DNA from: Larix kaempferi
Lineage: Eukaryota > Streptophyta > Pinopsida > Pinales > Pinaceae
Length of the DNA: 64,000 nt
NCBI GenBank assembly: GCA_027924585.1
Contig: BSBM01003535.1
Span: forward strand, 1 to 64,000
Direction: 5' to 3'
In this document: piece after piece, positions 27,259-45,180 of the stretch
Numbering within the stretch: the first letter of the stretch is position 1
Layout of the letters: the number at the start of each line of letters is the position of its first letter
Translations under genes and position numbers: made by a program
The notes under the pieces: generated by a model
Told to the model about the DNA's origin: nothing
What the model saw: only the letters and a program-made list of their open reading frames with translations
The model's database searches: none

Positions 27259-28011
27259 TTAATGATGACCCTCCATGGATTCACCTATATAAGCTGCGGC
27301 TAGAGTTGCAAAGATCAGAGCTTGAATACCGCTAGTAAATAATCCCAGGAACATTACAGGTATAGGAACTACTAAAGGTACCAGAGAAACAGGAACAGCA
27401 ACTACCAATTCGTCGGCTAATATATTTCCAGAAAGTCGAAAACTAAGTGATAAAGGTTTTGTAAAATCCTCTAAGATGTTAATTGGTAAAAGTATTGGGG
27501 TTGGCTGAATATATTTACCAAAATAACCTAACCCCTTCTTTGCAAGACCTGCATAGAAATATGCTACTGACGTAAGCGAAGCTAGAGCAACCGTAGTATT
27601 AATATCATTTGTAGGTGCGGCTAACTCCCCATGAGGTAATTTTATAATTCCCCAAGGAAGAAGAGCACCTGACCAGTTAGAAACAAAGATAAATAGAAAC
27701 ATAGTTCCAATAAAAGAAACCCAGGGACCATATTCTTCCTCTCCAATCTGAGTTCTGGCCAAGTCCCGAAGAAATTCGAGAATATATTCGACAAAATTTT
27801 GTCCACCGGTAGGAATGGTTTGTGGATCTCGAACAGCTATGGTAGCTGAACCTGATAAGACAGCAATTACAACCCAAGAAGTTATAAGTACCTGTGCATG
27901 AACTTGAAACCCCCCTATTTGCCAATAAAAATGTTGACCCACCTCCACACCGGATATCTCGTAGATATGATTCAGTGTGCTAATAGGAGATTGTACGATA
28001 TCCATATCCAT
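27259..28011 (-). CDS. atpI: ATP synthase CF0 subunit IV (a)
   Basis: AtpI forms the proton half-channels against the c-ring. The 250-residue frame is complete, with [20 protein letters not shown], the helix 4 arginine region ([18 protein letters not shown]) and the C-terminal HH. The first ATG (28011) follows a GGGGGT purine box; the second ATG, two codons on, may be the true start. One Glu is extra in GEEEYG compared with the usual GEEYG. Confidence 0.95.
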   Translation of the reverse strand: MDMDIVQSPISTLNHIYEISGVEVGQHFYWQIGGFQVHAQVLITSWVVIAVLSGSATIAVRDPQTIPTGGQNFVEYILEFLRDLARTQIGEEEYGPWVSFIGTMFLFIFVSNWSGALLPWGIIKLPHGELAAPTNDINTTVALASLTSVAYFYAGLAKKGLGYFGKYIQPTPILLPINILEDFTKPLSLSFRLSGNILADELVVAVPVSLVPLVVPIPVMFLGLFTSGIQALIFATLAAAYIGESMEGHH

Positions 28012-28303
28012 ATTACCCCCTTGTAAAGATTAACTTAAAGAAGAAAAGAAATGATTTTTGTCGAATGAGGGATTCCTCCATTATTTCACTCTCATCAGAA
28101 TTTTTGATGTCACGAGATAATAAAATGGTTATTCCATTAAGAATATTTTTCAATTTGGATCAGCAAACCAAACCAATAAATGAAATTTGCTCTTACGATA
28201 TCTTGGATGGAATAGCAGCCAACTCAGTAAATCTTCAGGTCCTCCCCCCTTTTTTCTATTTTATTATTATTACTAATTCACTATCTATTAGCCTTTCATA
28301 TAG

Positions 28304-29008
28304 CTATAATGACCTTAATGACCTTCCTTCGCAAATTGCTGACGTTGATCTGTTCAGGATCAATTGGATTGAAGCTATACCATCATCATTGGCTGGAATT
28401 GGGATATCTACGAGATCTGGATCACAATCTGTATCAACTAAGCAAATTGTCGGAATACCCAAAGTTCTACATTCCCCAAGAGCAATGGATTCTTCTTGTT
28501 GATTGGTAATTATCGCAATATCGGGTAAGCTCGTCATGTATCTAATCCCACCTAGATATTTCTGCAATTGGTCCAATTGTCTCTTGAGCATTGCTGCTTC
28601 TTTCTTTGGAGGTCGATTGAATCGTCCCGTATCTTGTTCTTTTTTTAAATCCTTGAACTTCTGAGGTCTCGTCTCTGTAGTAGACCAATTAGTTAACATA
28701 CCACCAAGCCATTTTCTATTTACATAATGACATCGAGCTTCTGTAGCAGCTGATGCTACTAAATCAGCTGCTTGATATTTCGTACCGACTATCAGGAATT
28801 GTTTTCCCCTACCTGCTATATCAAACGCCAGATCACAAGCTTCTGATAAAGAACGAGCAGTTTTAGCCAGATTTATAATATGAGTATCTCTACGCTCTGT
28901 AAAAATGTAAGGTGCCATCTTAGGATTCCATTTCCTAGTTTTATGTCCTAAATGAACTCTTGCTTCCATCATCTCTTCCAAATAAATGTTCCAATATCTT
29001 TTGCTCAT
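28304..29008 (-). CDS. rps2: 30S ribosomal protein S2
   Basis: Rps2 (uS2) is a late-binding small-subunit protein. The 234-residue frame is complete: [31 protein letters not shown], the [19 protein letters not shown] motif, and [20 protein letters not shown]. It lies in the standard rpoC2-rps2-atpI order. Clean. Confidence 0.97.
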   Translation of the reverse strand: MSKRYWNIYLEEMMEARVHLGHKTRKWNPKMAPYIFTERRDTHIINLAKTARSLSEACDLAFDIAGRGKQFLIVGTKYQAADLVASAATEARCHYVNRKWLGGMLTNWSTTETRPQKFKDLKKEQDTGRFNRPPKKEAAMLKRQLDQLQKYLGGIRYMTSLPDIAIITNQQEESIALGECRTLGIPTICLVDTDCDPDLVDIPIPANDDGIASIQLILNRSTSAICEGRSLRSL

Positions 29009-29187
29009 TCTCGTTCGCTTTCCTCCCCAAAATAACGAAATAACATGGACCGTAATATCTAATTATTCCAACGGAATCGATTACATCTCAAAGATTGCCT
29101 GTCTGTATAGTACGTGGTATAAACGTTCTCATTCATAGAATATTTTATATTATTCCTATTATATTATAGAATGAATATTCATGAACA

Positions 29188-29233
29188 TAATAAGAAATCT
29201 CTTTATCAAGTAATAAGAAATCTCTTTATCAAG
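29188..29233. repeat. 23-bp tandem repeat before the rpoC2 stop
   Basis: Two adjacent identical 23-base units (29188-29210, 29211-29233), followed by a looser repeat of TTATCAAG. It lies just downstream of rpoC2. Confidence 0.8.
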
Positions 29234-29251
29234 CAAGACTATTTATCAAGA

Positions 29252-32200
29252 CTATTTTAATGGCTGTTTCAATATATTGTGAGAATGTTCTTGAATGGAA
29301 AAAAAAGAAACTTTGTCATGATGAAATAAAATATCTTTCACTTTGTTGCTAAATAGATTCCTATTCCCCATTATTGGATCCATTCCGTTCCGTTTCCCTG
29401 AACGGCGGATATGCTGTCCAGTACCGGCAGGTATAATCCCCCCGAGAATAACATTTTCCTTCAAGCCTTTCAACCGATCGATACGACCTTGTAGAGCAGC
29501 TTTAGCTAAGACCCGAGCAGTTTCCTGGAAACTCGCTTCGGATATAAAACTTTGAGTATTCAGAGATGCCCTTGTTATTCCCAATAACATAGTTTGATAG
29601 TAGATTGCCTCTTCCAGAGCACGATCCATTCTCTGTGCTCGTGATAATCCAATGAGTTCCCCGGGTGAAAAAACATTAGCCGTTCCATCTTCTGAAATTA
29701 ATACTTTCGATGTCATTTGGCGTACAATAATCTCTATATGCTTATCACAAATTCGTACCCCTTGGGATCGATAAACTTTTTGAATCTGATTGACCAAATG
29801 AATCTGACTTTGTTCCATAGTTATCCTAGCACTGATGAATAACCCCCAAAGACTTCCAAGAAATCTTGTCATATCTCCGGTCCAATTTTCAAAACTTTCT
29901 TTCAGATTCATCGATATTGAATTATTTAAACGGGCTTCTGACAATTGTTCAACTTTAGGAAGACCTTGAATTATATCACTGGATTTGAACCTTTCATATA
30001 TCAATGTTATCAATGTATCTCCTTTGTCAAGAATTTCTCCATAATGACCATGAACAGTCGCTTTTCGAGTAGCCAAATAGGGTTTAGCTGATCTAATGAC
30101 TAAAGATTCCTCATCAACTGCTATTATTTGACCAGATTCGGGGAGTGGTTCATCCTCGGATATACATACACTTTCAGGAATAAATTGTCCAGGACTAACT
30201 ACTGGAAATGTTTTTTTGCAGAATTCGGATGAGGAAGAGTACCAATTTGGACCCAAGAAATTGGAAATGATGTTCCTGCACGGATCGAAATTAAAAATTT
30301 TCGTATTTTCGTCCATGAAATAGTATTTAGGTACTTGGAAAGTATTGAAAGAATTGTGGAAAATGGAATGTTTCTTTGACAATACTTTTTTAGAAGTTAG
30401 AAAATGGGAGGATGGAAAACGGTTGGTGATACTATGTAAATGACCCAAGAGACCCGAAAATTCAATGATTTTTCTCATAGGATCCTCTCTATTTGATTTA
30501 TTTACCATATCATTACATTTTGAATCATTGAATAGAACGACTCGAAAACAGTCGGATGGTGACAGAACCATAAAGGATCCACTGTCTTCTTCTCCATTAG
30601 AAAATGAACAAATAGTTCCTTGATGCTTACTAATTAATGGACTCTCCCCATTGGAAGAGACAAGATTAGTGTAGTCCAATTTGTTATGGAACATAAAATT
30701 TGAACTTGCTTTATTGTCCCTTCTCCCCATGGAAAAAGGGGGGTATTTAATCAAGCTAATTTGAATCATATTGCTAACGATCTTATTTGTTTTTACTGAA
30801 GTAAGAGAGGCATAAGCCCCAGATTCTATAGAATCTATTTGTTCCCAATCAAATCCTAGACAAGTTCGAACCAATGGAATACTTGTGTCACTCATTACTT
30901 GGATTCGTTCACTATCTTCGTACGAAATAGAATTGCTAACTTGAATCTGCAAGTTGTCTCCTTCCCTCGATAAATCAAGGGAAAAGGGAAGGGAAAAGGG
31001 TGTTGCCATATCCGGCCCATCAGGTATTCCATATTCTACATTATAATATCCAAAAATGGAATTTCTCTGTAGAATACCACTTTTTGGTATTCTAAGAATC
31101 GCATCAGGACAAGGTATTATTCTTTTTCCCCATTCTTTATCACACTGCAATGGGACGATGAATCGATTCATTTGCTTTTTCCCCTTAATATTGTAATTCC
31201 TAGGGGAAAAGGTGACATAAATAGAGTCTCGATGCTCGTTGGATATGGTCCGATCAGTTTCTGAATAACTGAAGATTTGTTCTTCCTTCCCATAGCAGTT
31301 TGAATAACCTGATCTATGTTCCACTTGATCCACGTAAGAATCGGAAAGTGATTGATGTTTGGCAACAAAAGGTTGAACATCTACTTGATCCTGATGCTTA
31401 TGAAATGGAAAGGGTACTACACTGGATCCGTATATACCTCCCGATAATATCCATAGATAACCCGTCCTGAGTATAGGATGAACATTACCGTGTACATATT
31501 CAGGTGCATGACACACATTGGTACTCCAGTGCATTTCTCCTTCTAGGTCAGAATATATATTTTTGCGAACTTTTTCCTTGAAGGAAGATGTTCTAGCACG
31601 AACTTCGGCAATAATTTGTTCCGATTCCACATATTGATCATTCTGAACCAAAAGCAAACTTTGTGGTGGAATGGTTAAGTTCTGTACTTGATCCTGGCCA
31701 TCAATAGTGATGGATAAGTTATTATGACATAGATAAGCAGGATGTCCATTGCATGTACGTGTAGGATAAACCAAATTCTCATTGAATTCAATCTTTCCAT
31801 TGAAAGGGGCTCGTACATGTTCTGCAATATCACCAGTAAATACCCCCCCGGTATGAAAAGTCCTTAGTGTTAGTTGAGTTCCTGGTTCCCCAATGGATTG
31901 GCCTGCAATAATACCTACTGCTTCTCCCAATTCGATCAAGTGACTGTGAGTAGTACTCCGACCATAACATAATTGACAAATCCGAGATATACTCTTGCAA
32001 GTAAAGGGGGTTCGTATATATATTGGTTGTGTTCGAGGGTTTATTAATTGATTGGCAAGTCCAACCCCAATATCCTGATTGCGCGTGGCAATGCATCTCC
32101 TATTTATATATACATCGTCTGCTAGCACACGGCCAATCAGTATTTGTGTTCGTACAAAAATTTCATTTCTGTCCCTCTCTCGACCTCGAATGGAACTTAC

Positions 32201-32896
32201 GAAAATACCTCGGATAGTGCCACAATCTGTTCTACGTACTACGATGTGTTGAACCACTTCAACGAGTCTACGTGTGAGGTATCCAGCATCTGCTGTTCGT
32301 ACAGCAGTATCCACAACTCCTTTACGAGCCCCATAACAGGAAATAATATATTCCGTTAAAGAGAGCCCTTCGCGTAAATTCCTTCGAATGGGTAGATCAA
32401 TGATTTGTCCTTGAGGATCTGACATTAATCCTCTCATACCTACTAATTGGTGAACCTGAGATGTATTTCCCCTAGCTCCTGAGAAGGACATAACATGTAC
32501 TGGATTTAAGGGATCAGTCATGCTAAAATTCGGATTCATTTCTTTTCTCAAATATTCACTTGTAGCATACCATATCTCGATCGATTGACGTAATTTTTCT
32601 ACTGCATGTACATTCCCATAATGATTCTGTTTCTCCGAAACAGAACCTTGTTGCTCCGCATCTTGGACGAGCCATCCTTTGGAAGGTGCTGTTAAAAGAT
32701 CATCAATTCCTAATGAAATAGCTGTATCAGTAGCTTGTTGAAAACCTGAAGTCTTGAGTTGATCCAAGATATGTGATGTATATGTCATTCCGAAGTGATC
32801 TATTAATCTGCTAATAAGCTTTTTAATGGCAGTTTTATCCATCACTTTATTATAAAAGGGCAAATTATCAAAGGGCAATCTAGTTCGTTCCTTCAT
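29252..32896 (-). CDS. rpoC2: Plastid RNA polymerase beta'' subunit
   Basis: RpoC2 is the C-terminal part of bacterial beta', split off in cyanobacteria and plastids; it carries the trigger loop and jaw. The clean 1214-residue frame starts [20 protein letters not shown]. It shows [20 protein letters not shown], zinc-site cysteines ([22 protein letters not shown]) and [20 protein letters not shown], then a long variable insert and a C-terminal [12 protein letters not shown]-type block. More than 3.6 kb has no frameshift. Confidence 0.97.
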   Translation of the reverse strand: MKERTRLPFDNLPFYNKVMDKTAIKKLISRLIDHFGMTYTSHILDQLKTSGFQQATDTAISLGIDDLLTAPSKGWLVQDAEQQGSVSEKQNHYGNVHAVEKLRQSIEIWYATSEYLRKEMNPNFSMTDPLNPVHVMSFSGARGNTSQVHQLVGMRGLMSDPQGQIIDLPIRRNLREGLSLTEYIISCYGARKGVVDTAVRTADAGYLTRRLVEVVQHIVVRRTDCGTIRGIFVSSIRGRERDRNEIFVRTQILIGRVLADDVYINRRCIATRNQDIGVGLANQLINPRTQPIYIRTPFTCKSISRICQLCYGRSTTHSHLIELGEAVGIIAGQSIGEPGTQLTLRTFHTGGVFTGDIAEHVRAPFNGKIEFNENLVYPTRTCNGHPAYLCHNNLSITIDGQDQVQNLTIPPQSLLLVQNDQYVESEQIIAEVRARTSSFKEKVRKNIYSDLEGEMHWSTNVCHAPEYVHGNVHPILRTGYLWILSGGIYGSSVVPFPFHKHQDQVDVQPFVAKHQSLSDSYVDQVEHRSGYSNCYGKEEQIFSYSETDRTISNEHRDSIYVTFSPRNYNIKGKKQMNRFIVPLQCDKEWGKRIIPCPDAILRIPKSGILQRNSIFGYYNVEYGIPDGPDMATPFSLPFSLDLSREGDNLQIQVSNSISYEDSERIQVMSDTSIPLVRTCLGFDWEQIDSIESGAYASLTSVKTNKIVSNMIQISLIKYPPFSMGRRDNKASSNFMFHNKLDYTNLVSSNGESPLISKHQGTICSFSNGEEDSGSFMVLSPSDCFRVVLFNDSKCNDMVNKSNREDPMRKIIEFSGLLGHLHSITNRFPSSHFLTSKKVLSKKHSIFHNSFNTFQVPKYYFMDENTKIFNFDPCRNIISNFLGPNWYSSSSEFCKKTFPVVSPGQFIPESVCISEDEPLPESGQIIAVDEESLVIRSAKPYLATRKATVHGHYGEILDKGDTLITLIYERFKSSDIIQGLPKVEQLSEARLNNSISMNLKESFENWTGDMTRFLGSLWGLFISARITMEQSQIHLVNQIQKVYRSQGVRICDKHIEIIVRQMTSKVLISEDGTANVFSPGELIGLSRAQRMDRALEEAIYYQTMLLGITRASLNTQSFISEASFQETARVLAKAALQGRIDRLKGLKENVILGGIIPAGTGQHIRRSGKRNGMDPIMGNRNLFSNKVKDILFHHDKVSFFSIQEHSHNILKQPLK

Positions 32897-33014
32897 AAGG
32901 AAAAAATCTCCATATTTTCATGAGCAGGATTAAGCAATGGGTTCAAGCCGGTTATTCGAAGGCTTCCTCGATCTCTATATCTGCACTAATGAAAAGATCA
33001 TAAGATCAATTACA

Positions 33015-35779
<2,765 letters not shown>

Positions 35780-35806
35780 AAAGATCTCGATTCATTCTGA
35801 TCAAAC

Positions 35807-39054
<3,248 letters not shown>

Positions 39055-39460
39055 TGGAAGTTTCCCATCCGTGAAAAAGTCTATTCAATTATTCCCGATT
39101 GATCTATATGGATCAATCCGACAAAAAAAGATTTGGATGTATATTCAGTGTTCACTATATCCCGTGAGATTCTACCCGTATCCAGATATACTTCCAATTA
39201 GAAAAAAAAAAAAAAAAGATAAGAAAAGAGGTACTTTGATACTTTCATCCAACCACGTGAAATGGAGCTATGAACGAATGAATCAAACCATTCTTAAAAT
39301 GTTAATCTCACTTAGAAAATTTCCTAATGAAAATAGTAAGATTGAAAGACGGAGAACAAATTAGATCCATTTACTTTATGGTTGACTTTAGCATACATCT
39401 CATACTATACTTAAAGGACGGACGAATGATTCAATCTGTCCATGGCATTCCCCATATCTC
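39055..39460. other. rpoB-trnC spacer
   Basis: About 400 bases including a 16-A run at 39202-39217. No gene recognised. Confidence 0.55.
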
Positions 39461-39531
39461 GGCGACATAGCCAAGCGGTAAGGCAGAGGACTGCAAATCC
39501 TCCATCCCCAGTTCGAATCCGGGTGTCGCCT
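39461..39531 (+). tRNA. trnC-GCA: trnC-GCA
   Basis: A 71-nt cysteine tRNA with acceptor GGCGACA paired to TGTCGCC and anticodon GCA (CTGCAAA). Confidence 0.95.
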
Positions 39532-39849
39532 TGTTGAGGTAAGTAAATGGAAGGAAAAGTCTGTATTTTCCATTACAGAACCTCTAGAGACATATTGGTA
39601 CATATTACCAATATAGATAGTGAGTTACGTGCATTTTATCCCGACTCCGTCGTGAATGTACAACCCTCGAGTTAGTAATAGCAACTCGTTGGTCAATGAA
39701 CAAATGGATTTCTTTATCTCTCATATCAGCTCAAACGTCCGTAACGTTCAGAATAGGTAGACCATTTCAACTTAAACTTTGCACTATCGTTAATAGTTCC
39801 CTTATCATCTCGATGATGAAATCATTCTTTTTTAGAGAACATGACCTAT
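39532..39849. other. trnC-petN spacer
   Basis: About 320 bases, no gene recognised. Confidence 0.55.
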
Positions 39850-39939
39850 ATGGATATAGTCGATATAACTTGGCTGCTTTAATGGTAGTTTTTTACCTTT
39901 TCCCTTTCACTCGTAGTATGGGGGAGAAGTGGACTATAA
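39850..39939 (+). CDS. petN: Cytochrome b6f subunit VIII, two compensating indels
   Basis: PetN is a 29-residue one-helix subunit of cytochrome b6f. MDIVDITW is in the first frame, then AALMVVF and the tail SLVVWGRSGL appear in the other frames. One G is missing near 39872 and one T is surplus in the T-run near 39892, so the span is still 90 nt. Read literally, the frame stops early. Placement between trnC and psbM is standard. Confidence 0.87.
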
Positions 39940-40802
39940 TGGTAATGCTTAAGAATCAATTATTGCGTTCCTTCCAGATCATGCATGAGAATCTCTTCTG
40001 TTCCATAAGGATCCAGTAATATTTAGTCTTCATTCCAAATTGAAAGACTCTTTCCATGGAATTATTTCCTCTTTATCCCCGTAAGGGATGTGCATAATCC
40101 CTTATCATTATCATTTTCCTATGACAAATCTGATTCTCTCTAACAGGTTTTAATAAATTAGTTCTTTTCTAGAATGAGTTGATAATATTGTTTCTTCCAC
40201 TGAAGAACGATCTCTCTCTTAGTAGAAATAGAAATAGTCCCCTCATGTTTTACCGGATGGTTCCGAATTGATCGGATCCGATATGAATTCCGTTCTCATA
40301 AAAATATGGGACATAAGTCTAAGTAATAGATCCCTTTGCTTTTTCTTATACCATTTCAAGTTCCATATCTAATATGTACTAGAAAACGATGTTCGTACCG
40401 GAAAAAAATGTTAAACTTTGATCTTAAACAATCCGCAAGTACGTTCAGAATAAAGTCTGTCTACATTGGATCTATTTTCCAGGGGCATGAAGAAGGTGAT
40501 CAGCTCCGCTCTTTTATGGTACGAGGTCCTTCATCCTACATTTACCATATATGGACAAGTACTATTAAGATATATATTATCTATATATGGGTGTAGAAGA
40601 AGTAGTACAAAAGAAAAGGTTAGATACTTTTCCTTCGTACTACTTCTTTTTCTTCTCAAAAGAAATGAAAAAGCAGCCCCTAACCTGTATTGTTGTAATA
40701 TAATAGATCCCATAACCTATTTTATACTAATGATTTTTATACTAATGATCTGGATCATTTGAATCTATCTAGTTATCAGTAATCACTCCATTTTCATAAA
40801 AA
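39940..40802. other. petN-psbM spacer with an inverted repeat
   Basis: About 860 bases. A hairpin lies at about 40599-40646: GAAGTAGTAC pairs with GTACTACTTC and the inner A/G-rich and C/T-rich tracts pair further. A 14-base direct repeat (TTTTATACTAATGA) occurs twice near 40720-40750. No gene. Confidence 0.55.
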
Positions 40803-40916
40803 TCAAGTGCTTTCACTGCTTCCACTGGCCGTTTTAACATAAAGGATAAGTAAAAAAGCAGTAGGAACTGCAAGGAACAGTGCAACAGCAATAAATCCAA
40901 GGTTATTTACTTCCAT
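40803..40916 (-). CDS. psbM: Photosystem II protein M
   Basis: PsbM is a one-helix subunit at the photosystem II dimer interface. The 37-residue frame [20 protein letters not shown] to TASGSSEST is complete. The ATG at 40916 is chosen by family length; an open upstream extension is not conserved. Confidence 0.94.
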   Translation of the reverse strand: MEVNNLGFIAVALFLAVPTAFLLILYVKTASGSSEST

Positions 40917-41817
40917 GATCTCCTGATCTTTACTTCGTTCAAAAATAGCTCGCTCGAGATTTGATCCCATAGAGATGAATCTTTCAAGATCCATGAAATA
41001 AATGTAATTGAGAAAATCGGTTCGAGTAACGGAATCTAACTAACGGATTGAATGAATTCTTCGATGGAAATAGTATAACATAATATGATCACTTTTGATA
41101 AGACTCGTAGGAAACGTGTATCAGAAAACATTCCGATCAACACATGTCTGTATCATTTTGAAAGAATAGGATTCGTACGAATAAGAACCTTCTGCTACTC
41201 CAGAAGACGTTCGTCAGACATGAGAGGTATTTCGCTTGGATTTCCAAGGTTTAGATGGAATCTTTAACCTATCTGGTCCGGTGATGATATAGAAGTATCC
41301 CATATCAAATTTATCCAGAAGCCCACTCATGACCCTGGAATGAGAGAGAAGGACTAGTCTGTCCAGATCCTGACATGATCATTCTTGGAAATACAATAGA
41401 GTGTCTAGAAATCCACTGGCTATCGATCATGAAAAATAAGTATTAGAATGAAATCAATATTCATGGAGAAGAACAGAAGGAAGATCTACTTTCAATCATT
41501 GGGAATTATCTATAGGGATCTCCGTGGGATTCCGACTTAGGAGGACTACCTCTGTGTAACCCTAAAATCTATTTATCTTCCCACGTTTTTTTATAAGAAA
41601 AATTTGATTCTTCGGGGAGGGAAGAATATTTATTGCAGATTCACAATGATGATTAGATTTTATCCCCGAAAGAAGGGTCTTTTTTCAAACTGAATTATCG
41701 ATCTGGTTAATGTATCTAATGGATAGAGATACTAAATCTCTAGTATATTTATTCAACCCTATTCTCTTTTTCACTCTTCTACGGGGATTCAGAGCTGAAT
41801 GGAATAACTTATTGGAT
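40917..41817. other. psbM-trnD spacer
   Basis: About 900 bases. No gene, RNA or clear signal recognised. Confidence 0.55.
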
Positions 41818-41891
41818 CGGGACTGACGGGGCTCGAACCCGCAACTTCCGTCTTGACAGGGCGGTACTCTAACCAATTGAACTACAATCCC
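41818..41891 (-). tRNA. trnD-GUC: trnD-GUC
   Basis: A 74-nt aspartate tRNA with anticodon GTC (CTGTCAA). It is the last gene of the trnE-trnY-trnD transcription unit. Confidence 0.95.
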
Positions 41892-42154
41892 AATACAGTA
41901 CAGTTCACCTACTATTGGATCATATTTATTCTATGGTAGGTGCTAGATAGATCGTATAGATTACGTGAGCGCTAGGTCGATGAAATATCTTATCCTTCTC
42001 TTTCATCTTTTAAAGTATCAATTCATATGGAATTGGACACATATCTATATGATATGAATAGATATAGATATCGGGGTTCAATAACCAATTATCTTTTCAT
42101 CCATGATTGGCATGAATATAACCATACCGATAGATTGGTATTGATGATATTGGT

Positions 42155-42238
42155 TGGGCCGAGCTGGATTTGAACCAGCGTAGGCATATTGCCAACGGAT
42201 TTACAGTCCGTCCCCATTAACCACTCGGGCATCGACCC
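42155..42238 (-). tRNA. trnY-GUA: trnY-GUA
   Basis: An 84-nt tyrosine tRNA with a long variable arm and anticodon GTA (CTGTAAA). Confidence 0.95.
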
Positions 42239-42305
42239 AGGAACAAGAAAGTAATTGAAAGTCTTTAGGTCAAGATACCAAACGAATGGATATCCTATTT
42301 CATGG

Positions 42306-42378
42306 TACCCCTAGGGGAAGTCGAATCCCCGTTGCCTCCTTGAAAGAGAGATGTCCTGGTCCACTAGACGATAGGGGC
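42306..42378 (-). tRNA. trnE-UUC: trnE-UUC
   Basis: A 73-nt glutamate tRNA with anticodon TTC (CTTTCAA). In plastids this tRNA also supplies glutamate for haem and chlorophyll synthesis. Confidence 0.95.
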
Positions 42379-42387
42379 TACCAATCA

Positions 42388-42419
42388 TTATGATATGAAA
42401 GTTCCCTGGAAGTTGTCAA
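42388..42419 (-). promoter_or_regulatory. PEP promoter of trnE-trnY-trnD
   Basis: On the minus strand TTGACA (42419-42414) is followed by a spacer of about 18 bases and TATCAT or CATAAT, about 10 bases before trnE. This matches a sigma70-type plastid promoter at the usual place. Confidence 0.65.
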
Positions 42420-42640
42420 TAGTATGGCCAGAATTATGAAAAATATTCTTATTGGTTTCCTTCCTTTTTGAAATAAAAAATTTTGTATTTCATTATTATT
42501 TAATGTATAAAGAAATAATAATAAAATGAAAGGACAAAAAAATTTTCTAAGCATTGGTATGCGTTGGGTGAAAGGCTGCAAGACTATAGCTGTCAGATAT
42601 TGTGCTGTCTCTATATATCGTATGTATTCATACGGGTTGC

Positions 42641-42902
42641 AGTGACTGTGGGTTATAGGAACCTGACTGAGAAAATAAACAAAAAAAAACATAGAAAAAA
42701 GTACTTCCTATTGGTTGGACAAAAGATCGATTCGTATGTTACAATTGGATCGTGGCGGGTATAGCTTAGTGGTAAAAGTGTGATTTGTTACATTATCAAC
42801 TCGAATAATTGAAGGATCTTTGATCAATCTAAAGCTCTATTTCCAGATAGGTTAAAAACCTCCCCTATGAATACTATCCATCCGAGATGGAAGAGTTCAT
42901 GT
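42641..42902 (+). repeat. Mosaic copy of the trnS-ycf12-trnG region, with psi-trnG 5' exon
   Basis: Three pieces match the 21-kb region in the same direction. 42641-42699 matches 21393-21450. 42704-42878 matches 21770-21956 and includes a trnG-UCC 5' exon copy at 42755-42777 with one T-to-C change, plus the intron start. 42886-42902 matches 21075-21091 beside trnS-GCU. The ycf12 gene is missing between the first two. There is no 3' exon, so the tRNA copy is non-functional. It borders the clpP end of the rearranged block. Confidence 0.85.
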
Positions 42903-42968
42903 ATGACACTGATATACTTTACGTTCCCATATTAGAGTATAGTGCTTCACTTCTTTCCATTAAAACAA

Positions 42969-43559
42969 ATGCCCGTTGGTGTCCCAAAAGTTCCTTTCCG
43001 AGCCCCTGGAGATGAAGATGCAAATTGGGTCGACTTATACAACCGACTTTATCGAGAGAGATTACTTTTTTTGGCTCAGGATATAAATCACGAGATTGCA
43101 AATCAACTCATGGGTCTCATGGTATATTTGAGTGCAGAAGATGCAAATAAAGATATGTTCTCATTTCTCAACTGTCCCGGTGGATCAGTAATACCGGGAG
43201 TAGGTATTTTCGATGTTATGCAAATAATAGTACCAGATGTACATACAATATGCATGGGGGTAGCTGCTTCAATGGGATCTTTCATCCTAATCGGGGGAGA
43301 AATTACTAAACGTATAGCATTACCTCACGCTAGGGTTATGATCCACCAACCTGCTAGTACCTATTATGACGGACCGGCCGCAGATTTTCATAACGAATCG
43401 AAACACGTAACGATGCTTCGCGATTACATAACAAAATGTTATATAGAAAGAACGGGCACCCCCGGAGAGGTCATTCAACGGGACCTGAACAGAGATGTTT
43501 TTATGTCAGCAACAGAAGCCCAAGCTTATGGCATTGTTGATGCCGTAGCGGAAGGTTGA
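42969..43559 (+). CDS. clpP: Clp protease proteolytic subunit
   Basis: ClpP is the serine protease core of the stromal Clp complex. The 196-residue frame [20 protein letters not shown] to [10 protein letters not shown] is complete, clean and intronless, as in pines; most other land plants have two introns. The catalytic Ser101 (VAASMGSF) and His126 (VMIHQPAS) are present. The ATG at 42969 is chosen because nine upstream codons are not conserved. It is next to trnE and the rps12 5' exon, not next to psbB. Confidence 0.97.
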   Translation: MPVGVPKVPFRAPGDEDANWVDLYNRLYRERLLFLAQDINHEIANQLMGLMVYLSAEDANKDMFSFLNCPGGSVIPGVGIFDVMQIIVPDVHTICMGVAASMGSFILIGGEITKRIALPHARVMIHQPASTYYDGPAADFHNESKHVTMLRDYITKCYIERTGTPGEVIQRDLNRDVFMSATEAQAYGIVDAVAEG

Positions 43560-43738
43560 TCTCGTAGCGGAAGATCTTCTTTTTAATTGATTTTTCAAAT
43601 GACCTGTAAACTGTAATTTGATCTCTTTGTTCCCTTTCAAAAAAAAAAAAAAGGAAAGGGAAAGTGATTGATTTAATAATCACCTGATATGGTTAGGATC
43701 GATCCGAACCAGTCGATTCCGCATACAATCCAGCCAGA

Positions 43739-43852
43739 ATGCCCACTATTCAACAACTTATTAGAAATGCAAGACAGCCAATAGAGAATAGAAAAAAATC
43801 TCCTGCTCTTCGAGGATGTCCTCAGCGTAGAGGAGTATGTGCTAGGGTGTAT
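43739..43852 (+). CDS. rps12: 30S ribosomal protein S12, 5' exon (trans-spliced)
   Basis: Rps12 (uS12) lies in the decoding centre. Only the 114-nt first exon is here, with [20 protein letters not shown] then [18 protein letters not shown], followed by GTGCGACTCG, the 5' end of a group II half-intron. The remaining exons lie elsewhere in the plastome, outside this window, and are joined by trans-splicing. Confidence 0.94.
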
Positions 43853-44565
43853 GTGCGACTCGTTTGGATCAGAAGCTGAAACAGACTGGGAAATTATTAT
43901 AACGGAATAAAAGAAGAAGTTTCCCGCTGTAACCAAGTACAGATCCATCATCTAACCTTACCGGGGATGAAATTTATGGTTTCCATTGGTGCAAATCCAA
44001 TCACCTTGATGTGGGATGAAAAGCAATTCCTCATTGGTAGCGAATGGTCATCAATCCATTGAGCGGGGAAATCATGCAAATTGAAGAAGCATAAAGTTTA
44101 TGCTCATATTGCTGCGAGAACGGAACAACAGGGTCAGCTACCTGGCCAACCCCAGAATTACACGTCGTTACTGTATGAATAGATCTTGTAATGAGAGTAT
44201 TTATTACTTGATGATTCAAGGGTAGAGCTGGAGATGGTAAACTGTACAAGTTACCGATAACATACTCATCTCATATTTCGGAAATGAATAAGAGGCTCCG
44301 GCGTATAGAGAGGACCTTACCGTTGGAGAAAGAACCATAGAAACGATGAAACCCATGATTGATTTTTTCTCATTCTCAGTACAAGGTCCCAGCCCTTGCC
44401 TACCTGGAAGATGCCTATCCAAAGGGAATTATGGTTGGGAAGGTTGCAGTAGCAAAAGCCATTGGAACTTTTCTTTTCTAAATAAGAAGAATCAGTGTTA
44501 TTCTCAATGGACCAAACAAATGACTAACCGAGAAAAAGATTAGCGATTCATGAGAGTAAACTGCA
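43853..44565. other. rps12 half-intron and rpl20 leader
   Basis: About 700 bases. The first part is the 5' half of the trans-spliced rps12 intron. No other gene was recognised. Confidence 0.6.
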
Positions 44566-44925
44566 ATGACCAGAGTGAAACGTGGATATATAGCTCGAAA
44601 ACGTCGGAAAAAGATTCTTGCATTTGTATCAGGCTCTCGAGGGGCCCATTCGAAACTTTTTCGAACTGCTAACCAACGGAAAGCTAGAGCCTTAGTTTCC
44701 GCCCACCGAGATAGAGGTAAACGCAAGAGAGATCTTCGTCGTTTGTGGATTACTCGGATCAATGCAGCAGCCCGTGCCAATGGAGTCTCTTATAACAGAT
44801 TAATCCAATATTTGTACAAGAGGCAGTTGCTTCCAAATCGTAAAACACTTGCACAAATAGCTGTATTAGATAGTAATTGCTTTTCCACCATCTTGAAGAA
44901 CTTATCGTGTGATGAAATAGGTTAG
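44566..44925 (+). CDS. rpl20: 50S ribosomal protein L20
   Basis: Rpl20 (bL20) is needed early in large-subunit assembly. The 119-residue frame is complete, with [20 protein letters not shown], the basic [20 protein letters not shown] and [20 protein letters not shown]. In this genome rpl20 is read in the same direction as the rps12 5' exon. Clean. Confidence 0.96.
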   Translation: MTRVKRGYIARKRRKKILAFVSGSRGAHSKLFRTANQRKARALVSAHRDRGKRKRDLRRLWITRINAAARANGVSYNRLIQYLYKRQLLPNRKTLAQIAVLDSNCFSTILKNLSCDEIG

Positions 44926-45180
44926 GTATAGATGAAAGAAATAGGTAAAGATGGAATGGATAGAACAGCTTCTCCCGGAGAATTCCCTCCGGGAAGGTCG
45001 AAACATTTTCAAATTTTTCAATATTTTATTGGAAATGAACGAAACGAAAAGAATTCAATCCAATTCTTTTCCAAGAATGAAATCCTATCGACTTTTTCGA
45101 CAATAGACTCAAGATCTGTATCTTTATCAAACAGATATCCAACTCCGATTTTATTAAGGAGTAGGTTTATTTCTATGAAA

